Source: JANNSX01 sp046348995 | GTDB lineage: Bacteria; Pseudomonadota; Alphaproteobacteria; Rhizobiales; Hyphomicrobiaceae | NCBI GenBank assembly: GCA_046348995.1 | Contig: JAXMDB010000001.1 | Location: 124,001-188,000, forward strand | Length of the DNA stretch: 64,000 nt | Direction of reading: 5' to 3' | Part shown: piece by piece, positions 8,354 through 17,044 of the stretch | Layout of the letters: every line of letters starts with the position of its first letter | How positions within the stretch are numbered: the stretch's first letter is position 1 | Made by a program: the position numbers and the translations under genes | The notes under the pieces: generated by a model | Database searches by the model: none | Seen by the model: only the letters and a program-made list of their open reading frames with translations | Told to the model about the DNA's origin: nothing

Positions 8354-10048
8354 TCAACCAGACTCCCGCGTCAGCTCCGCTACCCGTTCGGCGATGGCGA
8401 TCGTCGAAATGTTCGTGTTGGCGCTGACGGCGGTCGGCATCGCGGAGGCATCGACGACGGAAAGGCCATCGATGCCGCGGACCCGGCAGCGGGCGTCGAG
8501 CACGGCCATCTTGTCGCCGTCTGGTCCCATCCGGCAGCTCCCCGAGACGTGCCAACCCGAGTAGACCGATGATTTGATCCAATCGGCGATCGCATCGTCG
8601 TCTTTCACGATCTTATGGATGCGATCGAGATCGCCGAAGCGTTGGCGGGCGAGCCACTCCCTCGACGCTTTGCTCGCCCCGAAGATCGCGGCGGCGGCGG
8701 CCGTCTGCATCCAGTTCGATGCCTTCTTGATCGAGATCTTGCGCACGGCGTCGGAGTAGCCGGCGAGGAACCAGAAGTTCGTCATCGCCTTCACGTCCGG
8801 CGATTCCATGATTCGGTAGAGCAGCTTGTAGGCCCCGACGAGGCGCCTGAGATCGCGGCCGTCGGAGAGCATGTTGATGTCGACGAAGGGCTCGGCCCGC
8901 GGATCCTTCGATAGCCGCACCTGGCCCCGCGAATACGACTTGTTCACGCAGAAGACGAGCGAGCCCATGCGCTTGCCGAGCGGATGCCAGCCCGCGCGAT
9001 TGACCGGCATCATGAACATGTCGCCCGGCGTGCAGTCCGCGAGGCCGGACGAATAGCGCAGCGCGAAGTAGATATGCCGGCGCTGATGCGGCGGCAGCCG
9101 GCCCGCAGGCTTCAGATGCACGCCGCAGCTGATATGCGGATGATCCATCAGGTTCTCGCCGACGCCCGGCAGGTCGTGCACGACCGTGATCCCGCGGTCC
9201 CTGAGATGCCCGGCGGGACCGATGCCGGCGCGCATGAGAATCGGCGGCGTGTGCAGCGCCCCGGCGGAGATGACGACCCGCTTTGCGCGGTGTTGCTCCC
9301 GCTTGCCGTTCCGCTCGACCTGGACACCGACGACGCGGCGTCCCTCGAGCAGGAGATCGCGGACCTCCGTCATCGGCATCAGCGTGAGGTTTGCACGCTT
9401 GCGCACGTCCGCGTTGAGATAGCCGGTGGCCGTCGACACACGCCGGTCGTTCTCGTTGGCGAGCGGCAGCGGGAACAGCCCGTCCTCGATGCCGGCATTG
9501 AGATCGAGGCCCGGCCTGTAGCCCGAGCGCGCGAGATAGGTGTGGATGGCGCGGCTATAGGGCGCCCAGTCCTTCTCGAACACGCGGCGGATCGGCATCG
9601 GGCCGTCGCGGCCGTGCATCGGCTGATCGCCGAAGTCGAGATCGCGCTCGAGCCGCTTGAAGCAGGCGAGCATGTCTTGCCAGCCCCAGCCCTTCAGCCC
9701 CATCGCCTCCCATTCGGCGAAATCGAGCGGAAAACCGCGCACCGCGAACTGACCGTTGATCGACGAGCCGCCGCCCATCACCTTGGCCTGCTCGAGCTTG
9801 CCGTCCTTGCCGGTGCCGTCGTTGTTGCGCGGCGAGCGTGCGTGCACGCGCAAGTCCTGCCAGTGATAGCTCGGGTCGAAATAGGACAGGCCCGGATAGC
9901 TGTCGGCGATGACCTCGGGCACGTCGCCGGGCGGCGTGTCGGGACCGGCCTCGATCACGAGCACGCGCTCTGTTGAACGTTCGCTCAACCTTGCGGCGAG
10001 CGCACAGCCCGCCGACCCGCCACCGACGATGATCGTATCGACATCCAT
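8354..10048 (-). CDS. GMC family oxidoreductase (choline dehydrogenase-like)
   Basis: A 564-residue GMC-fold flavoprotein. The FAD motif IIVGGGSAGCALAARL starts at residue 6, the GMC signature 1 region reads KVMGGGSSINGQFAVRG, and signature 2 reads ISAGALHTPPILMRAGIGP. The active-site His is in GWHVSGSCRMG near the C-terminus, and NTNIS supplies the conserved Asn. Such enzymes oxidise alcohols to aldehydes or ketones (choline, glucose, PEG, aromatic alcohols). It is divergent from the Pot-type importer across a 169-nt gap, suggesting shared control and that it oxidises the imported compound. The protein has no visible signal peptide. Confidence 0.92.
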   Translation of the reverse strand: MDVDTIIVGGGSAGCALAARLSERSTERVLVIEAGPDTPPGDVPEVIADSYPGLSYFDPSYHWQDLRVHARSPRNNDGTGKDGKLEQAKVMGGGSSINGQFAVRGFPLDFAEWEAMGLKGWGWQDMLACFKRLERDLDFGDQPMHGRDGPMPIRRVFEKDWAPYSRAIHTYLARSGYRPGLDLNAGIEDGLFPLPLANENDRRVSTATGYLNADVRKRANLTLMPMTEVRDLLLEGRRVVGVQVERNGKREQHRAKRVVISAGALHTPPILMRAGIGPAGHLRDRGITVVHDLPGVGENLMDHPHISCGVHLKPAGRLPPHQRRHIYFALRYSSGLADCTPGDMFMMPVNRAGWHPLGKRMGSLVFCVNKSYSRGQVRLSKDPRAEPFVDINMLSDGRDLRRLVGAYKLLYRIMESPDVKAMTNFWFLAGYSDAVRKISIKKASNWMQTAAAAAIFGASKASREWLARQRFGDLDRIHKIVKDDDAIADWIKSSVYSGWHVSGSCRMGPDGDKMAVLDARCRVRGIDGLSVVDASAMPTAVSANTNISTIAIAERVAELTRESG

Positions 10049-10217
10049 GACGGCCGACTTCTACCCGCCGCAGGCTAAGCTGTCAGGCTCGCGATGCGCA
10101 TAGCTGGGGACTGACAAACGCCCGCAGTCCGTTCTTGTGATCGACAATTTCGTATCATAGCCTGAAACTCGTATCCCGCCGGCAACGAGGCGCGGAACGA
10201 TCAAGGGAGGAGCACGT

Positions 10218-11291
10218 ATGGTGCAGAAATTTCGCCCGGCGCTGCCGGGCTTGAGCCGCCGGCAGGTGCTGCAGATGAGCGCCGCCAGTGCCGCGGCGCT
10301 GTCCGTCAGCTCGCTCGGCTTCCCGGCGCTCGCCGAGGACAAGCCCGAGCAGCTCGTGATCGCGTCGGGCGGTGGCGCGCTCGATGAGGCCTACAAGAAG
10401 GCCTATTGGGACACCTTCACGGCCAAGACCGGCATCAAGATCATCACCACCGAGTATGTCGGTGTCGCCCAGATCCAGGCGATGCAGGAGGCCAACAACG
10501 TCACCGTCGATCTCGTGAACATCGACGGCGCGGAAGCGCCCGTCGCCGGCCAGAAGGGCTGGCTGGTGCCGATCGACTGGTCGCTCTCCGACCGTTCGAA
10601 GGTGCTGCCGATCGCCGCCCAGGACGACCATGTGCTGGCAGAGGTTGCGGCCAAGGTCATGGCCTGGAACACCGACGCCTTCCCCGGCGACAAGGCGCCG
10701 AAGGATTGGACTTCGATGTGGGATCTGAAGACCTATCCCGGCAAGCGCAGCCTCTGGAAGCAGGCCTTCCAGACGCTCGAGGTCGCGCTGATGGGCGACG
10801 GCGTGCCGCTCGACAAAATCTATCCGCTCGATGCGGACAAGGCGCTCGCCGCCCTCGACAAGATCCGGCCTGAGCTCATCTGGTGGGATTCGGGCGCGCA
10901 GTCGGCGCAAATGCTCGTCGACGGCGAGACCGCGATCGGCTCGTCCTGGAGCGGCCGCGTCGCCAAACCCAAGAGCGAAGGTGCCAAGATCGACTACACC
11001 TTCAACCAGGCGCTGCTCGTCGCGGGCGCTTGGGCGATCATCAAGGGCACCAAGAACGAGAAGTGGGCGCAGGAGTTCATCGCGCACACGCTGCTGCCCG
11101 AGAACCAGAAGGTCTATTGCGAGACCATCGCCTATGGCCCGACCGTGCCCGAGGTGCTCAAGATGCTGACGCCGGAGCGCGTGGCCGAGCTGCCGGATCC
11201 CAACAAGGGTCTGTTCTCGGACTACAAGTTCTGGGCGGCCAACGGCGACGCCGTCATCGCCAAGTTCAACGACTGGCTGACCAAGGGCTGA
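10218..11291 (+). CDS. ABC importer substrate-binding protein, PotD-like, Tat signal
   Basis: A 357-residue periplasmic binding protein of the spermidine/putrescine-type (PotD/PotF) class. The N-terminus has a twin-arginine motif (S13-R-R-Q-V-L) followed by an Ala-rich hydrophobic stretch and a likely cleavage after FPALA (residues 32-36), so it probably folds in the cytoplasm before export. An AGGGAGG site precedes the ATG. It is the first gene of a five-gene run with two permeases, an ATPase and an SDR. The ligand is not shown by sequence. PotD-type proteins bind polyamines but also many other small polar compounds. Confidence 0.9.
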   Translation: MVQKFRPALPGLSRRQVLQMSAASAAALSVSSLGFPALAEDKPEQLVIASGGGALDEAYKKAYWDTFTAKTGIKIITTEYVGVAQIQAMQEANNVTVDLVNIDGAEAPVAGQKGWLVPIDWSLSDRSKVLPIAAQDDHVLAEVAAKVMAWNTDAFPGDKAPKDWTSMWDLKTYPGKRSLWKQAFQTLEVALMGDGVPLDKIYPLDADKALAALDKIRPELIWWDSGAQSAQMLVDGETAIGSSWSGRVAKPKSEGAKIDYTFNQALLVAGAWAIIKGTKNEKWAQEFIAHTLLPENQKVYCETIAYGPTVPEVLKMLTPERVAELPDPNKGLFSDYKFWAANGDAVIAKFNDWLTKG

Positions 11292-11416
11292 TCACGCGGC
11301 GGTCCGGGCCAGGGTGGCGTGGACCGCTTGAGACTGTTGACCGGGTCGAGGGGCGATCGCCCCCCGGTCCGGTCGATGCCTTTCGCTACGCTCCGTGAGA
11401 TCGGCCGGATGGCGAC

Positions 11417-12286
11417 GTGACCACCACAGATGGCGCGACCGCGCAGACCAAACCCTGGACATCGCGCAATGGCTATCTGGTCATGCTGGCGATGCCCGTG
11501 GCTTTGCTCGCGCTGTTTTTCGTCTGGCCGATGGTCGGCGTCTTCATTCGCAGCTTCACAGATCCAATGCTGACGATCGCCAACTATGTGGAGGTGTTTC
11601 AGCGCCCGGCGTTCCTGCGCGTGTTCTGGAACACGCTCGTCGTCGCCGGCAGCGTCACGCTCGTCTGTCTCCTGATCAGCTATCCGGTGGCGGCCGTCGT
11701 CGCCGGCTTCCGCGGTGGTCTGCTCAATCTTTGCTTCGCGCTGATCCTCATCCCGTTCTGGACCTCGACCGTCATCCGCACCTACGCCTGGATGGTGCTG
11801 TTTCAGCGCAAGGGGGTGCTCAACGGCTTCCTGCAGCAGATGGGGATCATCGACCAGCCGCTCGAGCTCATGCGCAACTTCATCGGCGTGCAGATCGGGA
11901 TGGTGCACATCCTGCTGCCGTTCATGATCCTGCCGTTGCTTTCGACCCTCCGGAACATCGATCCCGTCTACATGCGCGCGGCGGGCGTGCTCGGGGCCAA
12001 CCCGATCCGATCCTTCCTGCACGTCTATCTGCCCTTGTCGATGCCGGGCATCAGCGCTGGCGTCATGCTCGTGTTCATCAATGCGCTCGGTTTCTTCATC
12101 ACCCCGGCCCTGCTCGGGAGCGAGCGGCAGATGATGATCGCCATGCTCATCGAGCAGCAGGTGTCGGTAACGCTCAACTGGCCGCTCGCATCCGCGCTCT
12201 CGACCATCCTGCTCTTCGCGACCATCGGGCTCTATCTCCTCTACGAGCGCATCCAGCGCCGGGCGTCGGCGGGAGCGCTCGCATGA
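11417..12286 (+). CDS. ABC importer permease, PotB-like
   Basis: A 289-residue inner-membrane permease with about six transmembrane segments, beginning at GTG 11417. The conserved EAA-type loop is present near residues 180-200 (MRAAGVLGANPIRSFLHVYLP), which contacts the ATPase. It follows the binding protein by 125 nt and its stop overlaps the next permease's ATG by 4 nt (ATGA), the usual translational coupling. With the next gene it forms the heterodimeric channel of the Pot-type importer. Confidence 0.92.
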   Translation: MTTTDGATAQTKPWTSRNGYLVMLAMPVALLALFFVWPMVGVFIRSFTDPMLTIANYVEVFQRPAFLRVFWNTLVVAGSVTLVCLLISYPVAAVVAGFRGGLLNLCFALILIPFWTSTVIRTYAWMVLFQRKGVLNGFLQQMGIIDQPLELMRNFIGVQIGMVHILLPFMILPLLSTLRNIDPVYMRAAGVLGANPIRSFLHVYLPLSMPGISAGVMLVFINALGFFITPALLGSERQMMIAMLIEQQVSVTLNWPLASALSTILLFATIGLYLLYERIQRRASAGALA

Positions 12287-13101
12287 TCCAGAGCAATTGG
12301 ACACGCCGGATGCTGGTGATCCGGTGGGGGCTCGGGGCCTTCACGGCGTTAACCCTACTCTATCTCGTCATGCCGACCTTCGTCGTCGTGCCCATGTCCT
12401 TCTCCAGCCAGTCCTATCTGAGCTTCCCACCGCCCGGCTGGTCGACGCAGTGGTACGAGAAGATGATGGCCCGGCCGGATTACCCCGCGGCCTTCTGGAA
12501 CAGCCTGAAAATAGGCACGACCGTCGCGCTGCTTTCTGCTATATTCGGTACACTGGCGGCTATGGGGCTCGTCCGCGGACGGCCGCCCGGCGAGCGGGGC
12601 CTCGTGGCCCTTATCCTCGCACCACTGATGCTGCCGCAGATCATCCTCGCCATCGGCATGTATCCGATCATGGCGAAGGTCGGCATCATCGGCACGATGC
12701 CTGGTCTCGTCATCGCTCATACCGTCGTCTCGCTGCCGCTGGTCTACATCACGGTCGCGGCGTCGCTTAGGAGCTATCCGGCGACCTACGAGATCGCCGC
12801 CATGACGCTCGGCGCCAACTGGTGGCAGACGTTTTGGAACGTGACCTTCCCGATGACGAGGCTCGGGATCGGCGTCGGCGCCATCCTCGCTTTCGCCTTC
12901 TCCTTCGACGAGCTGATCCTGGCGCTGTTCCTCGGCGGGCATGAGAGCCGGACGCTGCCGCGGCTGCTCTGGAACGATTTGAGAGCTTACGTCACCCCCG
13001 TCATCGCGGCGGCGACCACCATCGTGCTCTGCGTCTCCTTCATCCTGCTGGGCCTCGCCGCCTGGCTGCAGCGCAATGCCAGCAAGGCGGAGAGAGCGTG
13101 A
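12283..13101 (+). CDS. ABC importer permease, PotC-like
   Basis: A 272-residue permease, second half of the Pot-type transmembrane dimer. The ATG at 12283 overlaps the previous stop (ATGA). The protein has about six hydrophobic segments, and the EAA loop reads YEIAAMTLGANWWQTFWNVTFP. The last segment ends with LAAWLQRNASK. Its TGA overlaps the start of the ATPase gene by one base (TGATG). The tight coupling through this region means the three transport subunits are made together. Confidence 0.92.
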   Translation: MIQSNWTRRMLVIRWGLGAFTALTLLYLVMPTFVVVPMSFSSQSYLSFPPPGWSTQWYEKMMARPDYPAAFWNSLKIGTTVALLSAIFGTLAAMGLVRGRPPGERGLVALILAPLMLPQIILAIGMYPIMAKVGIIGTMPGLVIAHTVVSLPLVYITVAASLRSYPATYEIAAMTLGANWWQTFWNVTFPMTRLGIGVGAILAFAFSFDELILALFLGGHESRTLPRLLWNDLRAYVTPVIAAATTIVLCVSFILLGLAAWLQRNASKAERA

Positions 13102-14186
13102 TGGTTGCCAACGGCAAGGCCGGCATGGGCGCGACGGTCCGCTACGAGGCGGTGGCGAAAACCTACGGCGAGGTGCATGCGCTGCGTCCGACGACGTTCG
13201 AGATCGGCTCGGGCGAGCTCGTCTCGATCATCGGTCCGTCGGGCTCCGGCAAGACGACGCTGCTCGGGGTCACGGCCGGCTACATCACCCCGACCGCCGG
13301 CGCGATCCTCGTCGATGGCCGCGACATCATCGGCGTCGCACCCTTTCGCCGCAACATCGGCATGGTGTTCCAGAACTACTCGCTGTTTCCGCACATGACT
13401 GTCGCCGAGAACATCGCCTTTCCGCTGAAGATGCGCGGCGTGCAGAACCCCGAGCGGCGCGAGCGCGTCGAGCGGATGCTCGGCACCGTGCGTCTTTCCG
13501 GGTTCGGCGATCGCAAGCCGAGCCAGCTCTCGGGTGGCCAGCAACAGCGCGTGGCGCTCGCCCGCGCCGCCGTCTACGGACCGCTGCTCCTGCTCATGGA
13601 CGAGCCACTCTCCGCGCTCGACAAGAACCTCCGCGAGGAGATGCAGTACGAGATCAAGCAGTTCCAGCGCACGCTCGGCGCCACCGTTCTCTACGTCACA
13701 CACGACCAGAACGAGGCCGCTGCGATGTCCGACCGCATCGGCATCATGAGCGAGGGGCGCCTCGTGCAGGTCGGCACCGCGCGCGATCTCTACGAACATC
13801 CAGCGAACCGCTTCGTCGCGGCGTTCTTGGGCGAGGCGAACCTGTTCACGATCACGGCGCGCCGAGAAACGGCTAGTGGGATCGAGCTCGAGACGGCGGA
13901 AGCCGGTGTGCTCAAGGCGGCTGGCGGCAAAGGCGGAGCCGCCTGTGTCCGGCCAGAGTCGATCAGCATCGACCGGTCCGGCGACGGCGCTGAAAATCGC
14001 ATCAGAGGCCGGGTCGCGGACGGTGTCTATACCGCTGGCAGCCTACGCTATCGGGTCGATCTCCCGTCCGGCATGCCGGTAACCGTCCGCATGCCCTCCG
14101 AGCGCAGCGCGGCGCTGCATCCGCCCGGCACCGAGGTCGAGCTCAGCTGGCGCGCGTCCGACACCATTCTCGTCGAGGAGCGTTGA
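13101..14186 (+). CDS. ABC importer ATP-binding protein, PotA-like
   Basis: A 361-residue ATPase with the full set of nucleotide-binding motifs: Walker A GPSGSGKTT, Q-loop FQNYSLFPHMT, signature LSGGQQQR, Walker B LLLMDEPLSALD and the switch His in YVTHDQNEA. A C-terminal TOBE domain (about residues 270-361) is the regulatory extension usual in PotA/UgpC-type subunits. The start is the ATG sharing a base with the preceding stop; a GTG one codon earlier is possible. It energises the two upstream permeases. Confidence 0.93.
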   Translation: MVANGKAGMGATVRYEAVAKTYGEVHALRPTTFEIGSGELVSIIGPSGSGKTTLLGVTAGYITPTAGAILVDGRDIIGVAPFRRNIGMVFQNYSLFPHMTVAENIAFPLKMRGVQNPERRERVERMLGTVRLSGFGDRKPSQLSGGQQQRVALARAAVYGPLLLLMDEPLSALDKNLREEMQYEIKQFQRTLGATVLYVTHDQNEAAAMSDRIGIMSEGRLVQVGTARDLYEHPANRFVAAFLGEANLFTITARRETASGIELETAEAGVLKAAGGKGGAACVRPESISIDRSGDGAENRIRGRVADGVYTAGSLRYRVDLPSGMPVTVRMPSERSAALHPPGTEVELSWRASDTILVEER

Positions 14187-14188
14187 GC

Positions 14189-14965
14189 ATGATGCCTGTC
14201 GATGAAGCCAACGAGCTCAAGGGCCGCGTCGCGCTCGTCACCGGTGCCGCCGGCGGCATGGGGCGGGCGCATGCGGTGATGATGGCGGGCAAGGGCGCCG
14301 CCGTCGCCATCCAGGACATCAATGCCAAGGGCATCGCCGAGACGGCGGCGATGATCGAGGCGAAGGGTGGACGTGCGCTCCAGTTCGCCTTCGACGTGGC
14401 CGACACCAGACTCGTGGGCGAGATGGTTCGTGAGACCGAGGGCAAGCTCGGCCGCCTCGACATCCTCGTCAACAACGCCGGGATCGGCAGCAACACGCGC
14501 CTCGAGGACGCGTCGATGGAGTTCTTCGACCGCACCTTCGCCGTGCACGTGATGCCGGCGTTCCAAGCGGTCAAAGCTGCACTGCCGGGCATGAAGCAGC
14601 GGCGGATGGGCAAGATCATCAACATCTCGTCGCGATGGGCGCTCGTCGGCAACGAGTTCGCCTCCGACTATTGCGCGGCGAAGGCGGCGATGCTCGGCCT
14701 CACGAAGGCCTGGGCGAAGGAGCTCGCGCCCTGGAACATCTGCGTCAACGCGGTGGCGCCGGGCGGCGTCTGGAGCCAGATGGCGCTCGAAGAAAAGAGC
14801 GGCGCCGAGGGCATCCGCGAGGCCGAGAAGAAAGTGCCGCTCGGCCGCTGGGCGCAACCGGAAGAGATCGCGCATCTCGTGACGTTTCTCGCCTCGCCGC
14901 GATCGGACTTCATCACCGGACAGGTGGTGAGCCCGAACGGCGGAGCAAGCATTGTTGGATTTTAG
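14189..14965 (+). CDS. SDR family oxidoreductase (tandem copy 1)
   Basis: A 258-residue classical short-chain dehydrogenase. It shows the cofactor motif TGAAGGMGRAH, NNAGIG, and an active site of S (INISSRW) with Y and K in DYCAAKAAM. The ATG at 14189 follows GAGGAGCGTTGAGC, so the ribosome binding site lies inside the end of the ATPase gene; the genes are coupled. It is closely similar to the next gene, sharing the WAKELAP, NAVAPG/NAIAPG and SPNGG segments, which indicates a tandem duplication. It probably oxidises or reduces a hydroxyl group of the compound imported by the Pot-type system. Confidence 0.93.
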   Translation: MMPVDEANELKGRVALVTGAAGGMGRAHAVMMAGKGAAVAIQDINAKGIAETAAMIEAKGGRALQFAFDVADTRLVGEMVRETEGKLGRLDILVNNAGIGSNTRLEDASMEFFDRTFAVHVMPAFQAVKAALPGMKQRRMGKIINISSRWALVGNEFASDYCAAKAAMLGLTKAWAKELAPWNICVNAVAPGGVWSQMALEEKSGAEGIREAEKKVPLGRWAQPEEIAHLVTFLASPRSDFITGQVVSPNGGASIVGF

Positions 14966-14967
14966 TT

Positions 14968-15052
14968 GTGAACGGTGAAGCGGTGAGCGGTGAAATGGCG
15001 AGCTGCTGAGTGAGGCTGTCTTCCGTTCACTGTTCACCTCTTCGCTGTTCGC
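14968..15052 (+). repeat. Intergenic imperfect inverted repeat
   Basis: Between the two tandem SDR genes lies a G-rich arm made of GGTGAA/GGTGAG units (14968-14995) and a C/T-rich arm with TTCACTGTTCACC and TTCGCTGTTCGC (15025-15052). They can pair imperfectly into a long hairpin. A similar structure follows the second SDR. It may limit read-through or stabilise upstream mRNA. Confidence 0.5.
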
Positions 15053-15068
15053 TCTTATGGAGACACAC

Positions 15069-15827
15069 ATGGGTAAGCTCGACGGAAAAGTCGCCCTCAT
15101 CACCGGCTCGGGCCGCGGCATGGGGAAAAGTCACGCCAAGCTGATGGCCAAGGAGGGCGCCGGCGTCATCGTCCACGACATCGACGCCGCGCTCGTCGAG
15201 GAGGCGGCCGCCGAGGTGCGCCAGTTCGGCGGCAAGGTGCACACGATCGTCTGCGACGTCGCCGATGTGGACGCCTATCCGAAGGCGATCGCCGCGGCCG
15301 GGAAGGCGATGGGCGGGCACATCGACATCCTCGTCAACAACGCCGGCATCGATACGCCTGGCACAATCGAGGAGATCACGACGGAAGCCTGGCAGCGGAT
15401 GTTCGACATCCACGTCAAAGGCGCGTTCCTCGGCGCGAAGTCCGTCGTTCCTGGAATGAAGGAGAGAAGGCAAGGCAAGATCGTCAACGTCTCGTCGATC
15501 TGGGGCATGGTCGGCCACTCGTCGCATTCCCACTACTGCGGCGCGAAGGCGGCTCTCCTCGGCCTGACGAAGGCGTGGGCAAAAGAGCTCGCGCCGTTCA
15601 ACGTGATGGTCAATGCGATCGCGCCCGGTCTCGTCACGACCGAGATGGTCTTGAAGAAGGGCGGCATGGAGTACGTCAACCAGGCGGCGGAGAAGGTGCC
15701 GCTGAAGCGCTCGGCCGACGTGATCGAGATGTCCTACACGGTGCTGTTTCTCTCCTGCCACGAGAGCGATTTCGTCACCGGCCAAGTGATCAGCCCGAAC
15801 GGCGGTGATACGATCGTCGGAATTTGA
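15069..15827 (+). CDS. SDR family oxidoreductase (tandem copy 2)
   Basis: A 252-residue classical SDR, apparent paralogue of the preceding gene. Motifs are TGSGRGMGKSH (cofactor), NNAGID, active-site Ser in VNVSSIWG and the YCGAKAA catalytic Tyr/Lys. The ATG at 15069 is preferred because a GGAGA site sits 6-7 nt upstream; an ATG at 15057 overlaps that site. The C-terminal part (SPNGGDTIVGI) parallels the copy-1 ending. Two similar SDRs in one run suggest successive oxidations or use of stereoisomers of one substrate. Confidence 0.93.
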   Translation: MGKLDGKVALITGSGRGMGKSHAKLMAKEGAGVIVHDIDAALVEEAAAEVRQFGGKVHTIVCDVADVDAYPKAIAAAGKAMGGHIDILVNNAGIDTPGTIEEITTEAWQRMFDIHVKGAFLGAKSVVPGMKERRQGKIVNVSSIWGMVGHSSHSHYCGAKAALLGLTKAWAKELAPFNVMVNAIAPGLVTTEMVLKKGGMEYVNQAAEKVPLKRSADVIEMSYTVLFLSCHESDFVTGQVISPNGGDTIVGI

Positions 15828-15834
15828 GATGGGG

Positions 15835-15922
15835 AAGTGGCGAATGGCCAATGGTGAGTGGGGGCGCCAGAAGCCCGCCGCTCTATTGCCCTCCATTCGC
15901 TATTGGCCACTCGCCATTCGCC
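15835..15922 (+). repeat. Intergenic inverted repeat
   Basis: A left arm with GTGGCGAATGGCCAATGG (15837-15854) and a right arm with CCATTCGCTATTGGCCACT (15893-15911) can fold into a long imperfect hairpin with an about 40-nt loop. It sits just after the second SDR gene and before the luciferase-like gene, matching the position and style of the element at 14968-15052. Confidence 0.55.
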
Positions 15923-15953
15923 TCGCTAGGACCCCAGTCAGGAATACGCCAAG

Positions 15954-17030
15954 ATGAATTTCGGCCTGTTCTGCCTGATGACGCAGCGCGATGCCTCGCA
16001 GTCGATCGCGAAGCTCTACGACGACAACCTTCAGCTCGTGAAGCTCGCCGAGGACGTCGGCTTCGACATCGCCTGGCTCGCTGAGCACCATTTCTCGAAC
16101 TACTCGATGTGCCCGTCGCCACACATCATGGCGGGCTATCTCGCGCCGCAGACGAAGCGCATCAAGCTCGGCGCGGCGATCCTGGTGCTGCCGCTCTACC
16201 AGCCGGTCCGCATGCTGGAGGAGATCGGCATGGTCGATATCCTCTCGCAAGGGCGCACCGTCATCGGCATCGGCGCCGGCTACCAGGACTTCGAGTTCAA
16301 GCGCTTCGGCGTCAAGCTCGAGCACAACTGGGAGATGACCCACGAGATGCTCGACCTGATCGAGCTCGCCTACTCGAAACCCTCCTTCAGCTACGACGGC
16401 AAGCACTACAAGCTGCCCGAGATGCCGGTCGCTGTGCAGCCGTTGCAGAAGCCGATGCCGCAGGTTTGGATCGCCGGAAACGAGCCCAAGATGCTGCAGC
16501 GGTTGGCGAAGAGCGGATACATCTCGTTCCACACCGTCGGGTTCAACGGCACGGAGGCGCTGCTCAAGGTGCGCAATCACGTGGAGAGCAATTTCAAGAT
16601 GGCCGGTGTGCCGGCGAGCAAGCTCAACTTCGCCTATCAGCGCTACATCTACGTGTCCGACGACAAGAAGGACGTGATGGACGCCGCCGAGCGGGTGCTG
16701 TTCACAAACCGCATCGCGGCGGCACTCCGCAACAAGTACGAGAAGCTCAACGGCACCTTCATCGATCCGGTGCCGTTCGCCAACGAGCCCTCGCTCGAGC
16801 AGATCGCCTCCAATGTCTATTTCGGCGATCCCGATACGGTGGCTGAGAAGATGGTCAAGGAGATGAAGCTCCTCAACCCGATGCACATCTCAGCCTTCAT
16901 GCAGTTCGGCGGCATGGATGGGCGGCGCTCGTTGCGCTCGATGGAGCGGTTCGCGGCTGAAGTCATGCCGAAGCTCAGGAAGGCCATCCCCGATTTCGAT
17001 CGGTTCGGTTTGGAGAAGCTCGCAGCCTGA
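15954..17030 (+). CDS. LLM-class flavin-dependent oxidoreductase (luciferase-like)
   Basis: A 358-residue TIM-barrel enzyme of the bacterial luciferase-like family. Key segments are AWLAEHHFSNY near residue 40, the GAAILVLPLYQPVRMLEE strand-helix, and GIGAGYQDFEFKRFG. These enzymes use FMNH2 or F420H2 for monooxygenation (C-N, C-S or Baeyer-Villiger type cleavage) or hydride transfer. FMNH2 use is likelier in an alphaproteobacterium but not shown. No flavin reductase partner is adjacent. It is in the plus-strand catabolic run between the SDR pair and the racemase-like gene, 15 nt from the latter. Confidence 0.92.
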   Translation: MNFGLFCLMTQRDASQSIAKLYDDNLQLVKLAEDVGFDIAWLAEHHFSNYSMCPSPHIMAGYLAPQTKRIKLGAAILVLPLYQPVRMLEEIGMVDILSQGRTVIGIGAGYQDFEFKRFGVKLEHNWEMTHEMLDLIELAYSKPSFSYDGKHYKLPEMPVAVQPLQKPMPQVWIAGNEPKMLQRLAKSGYISFHTVGFNGTEALLKVRNHVESNFKMAGVPASKLNFAYQRYIYVSDDKKDVMDAAERVLFTNRIAAALRNKYEKLNGTFIDPVPFANEPSLEQIASNVYFGDPDTVAEKMVKEMKLLNPMHISAFMQFGGMDGRRSLRSMERFAAEVMPKLRKAIPDFDRFGLEKLAA

Positions 17031-17044
17031 AGAGGAGCGCTCGC

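Noticed and set aside
10130..10160. Sigma-70 promoter (TTGTGA and TATCAT) before the Pot-type binding protein
   Set aside because: The spacing is only 12 nt, too short for a standard promoter.
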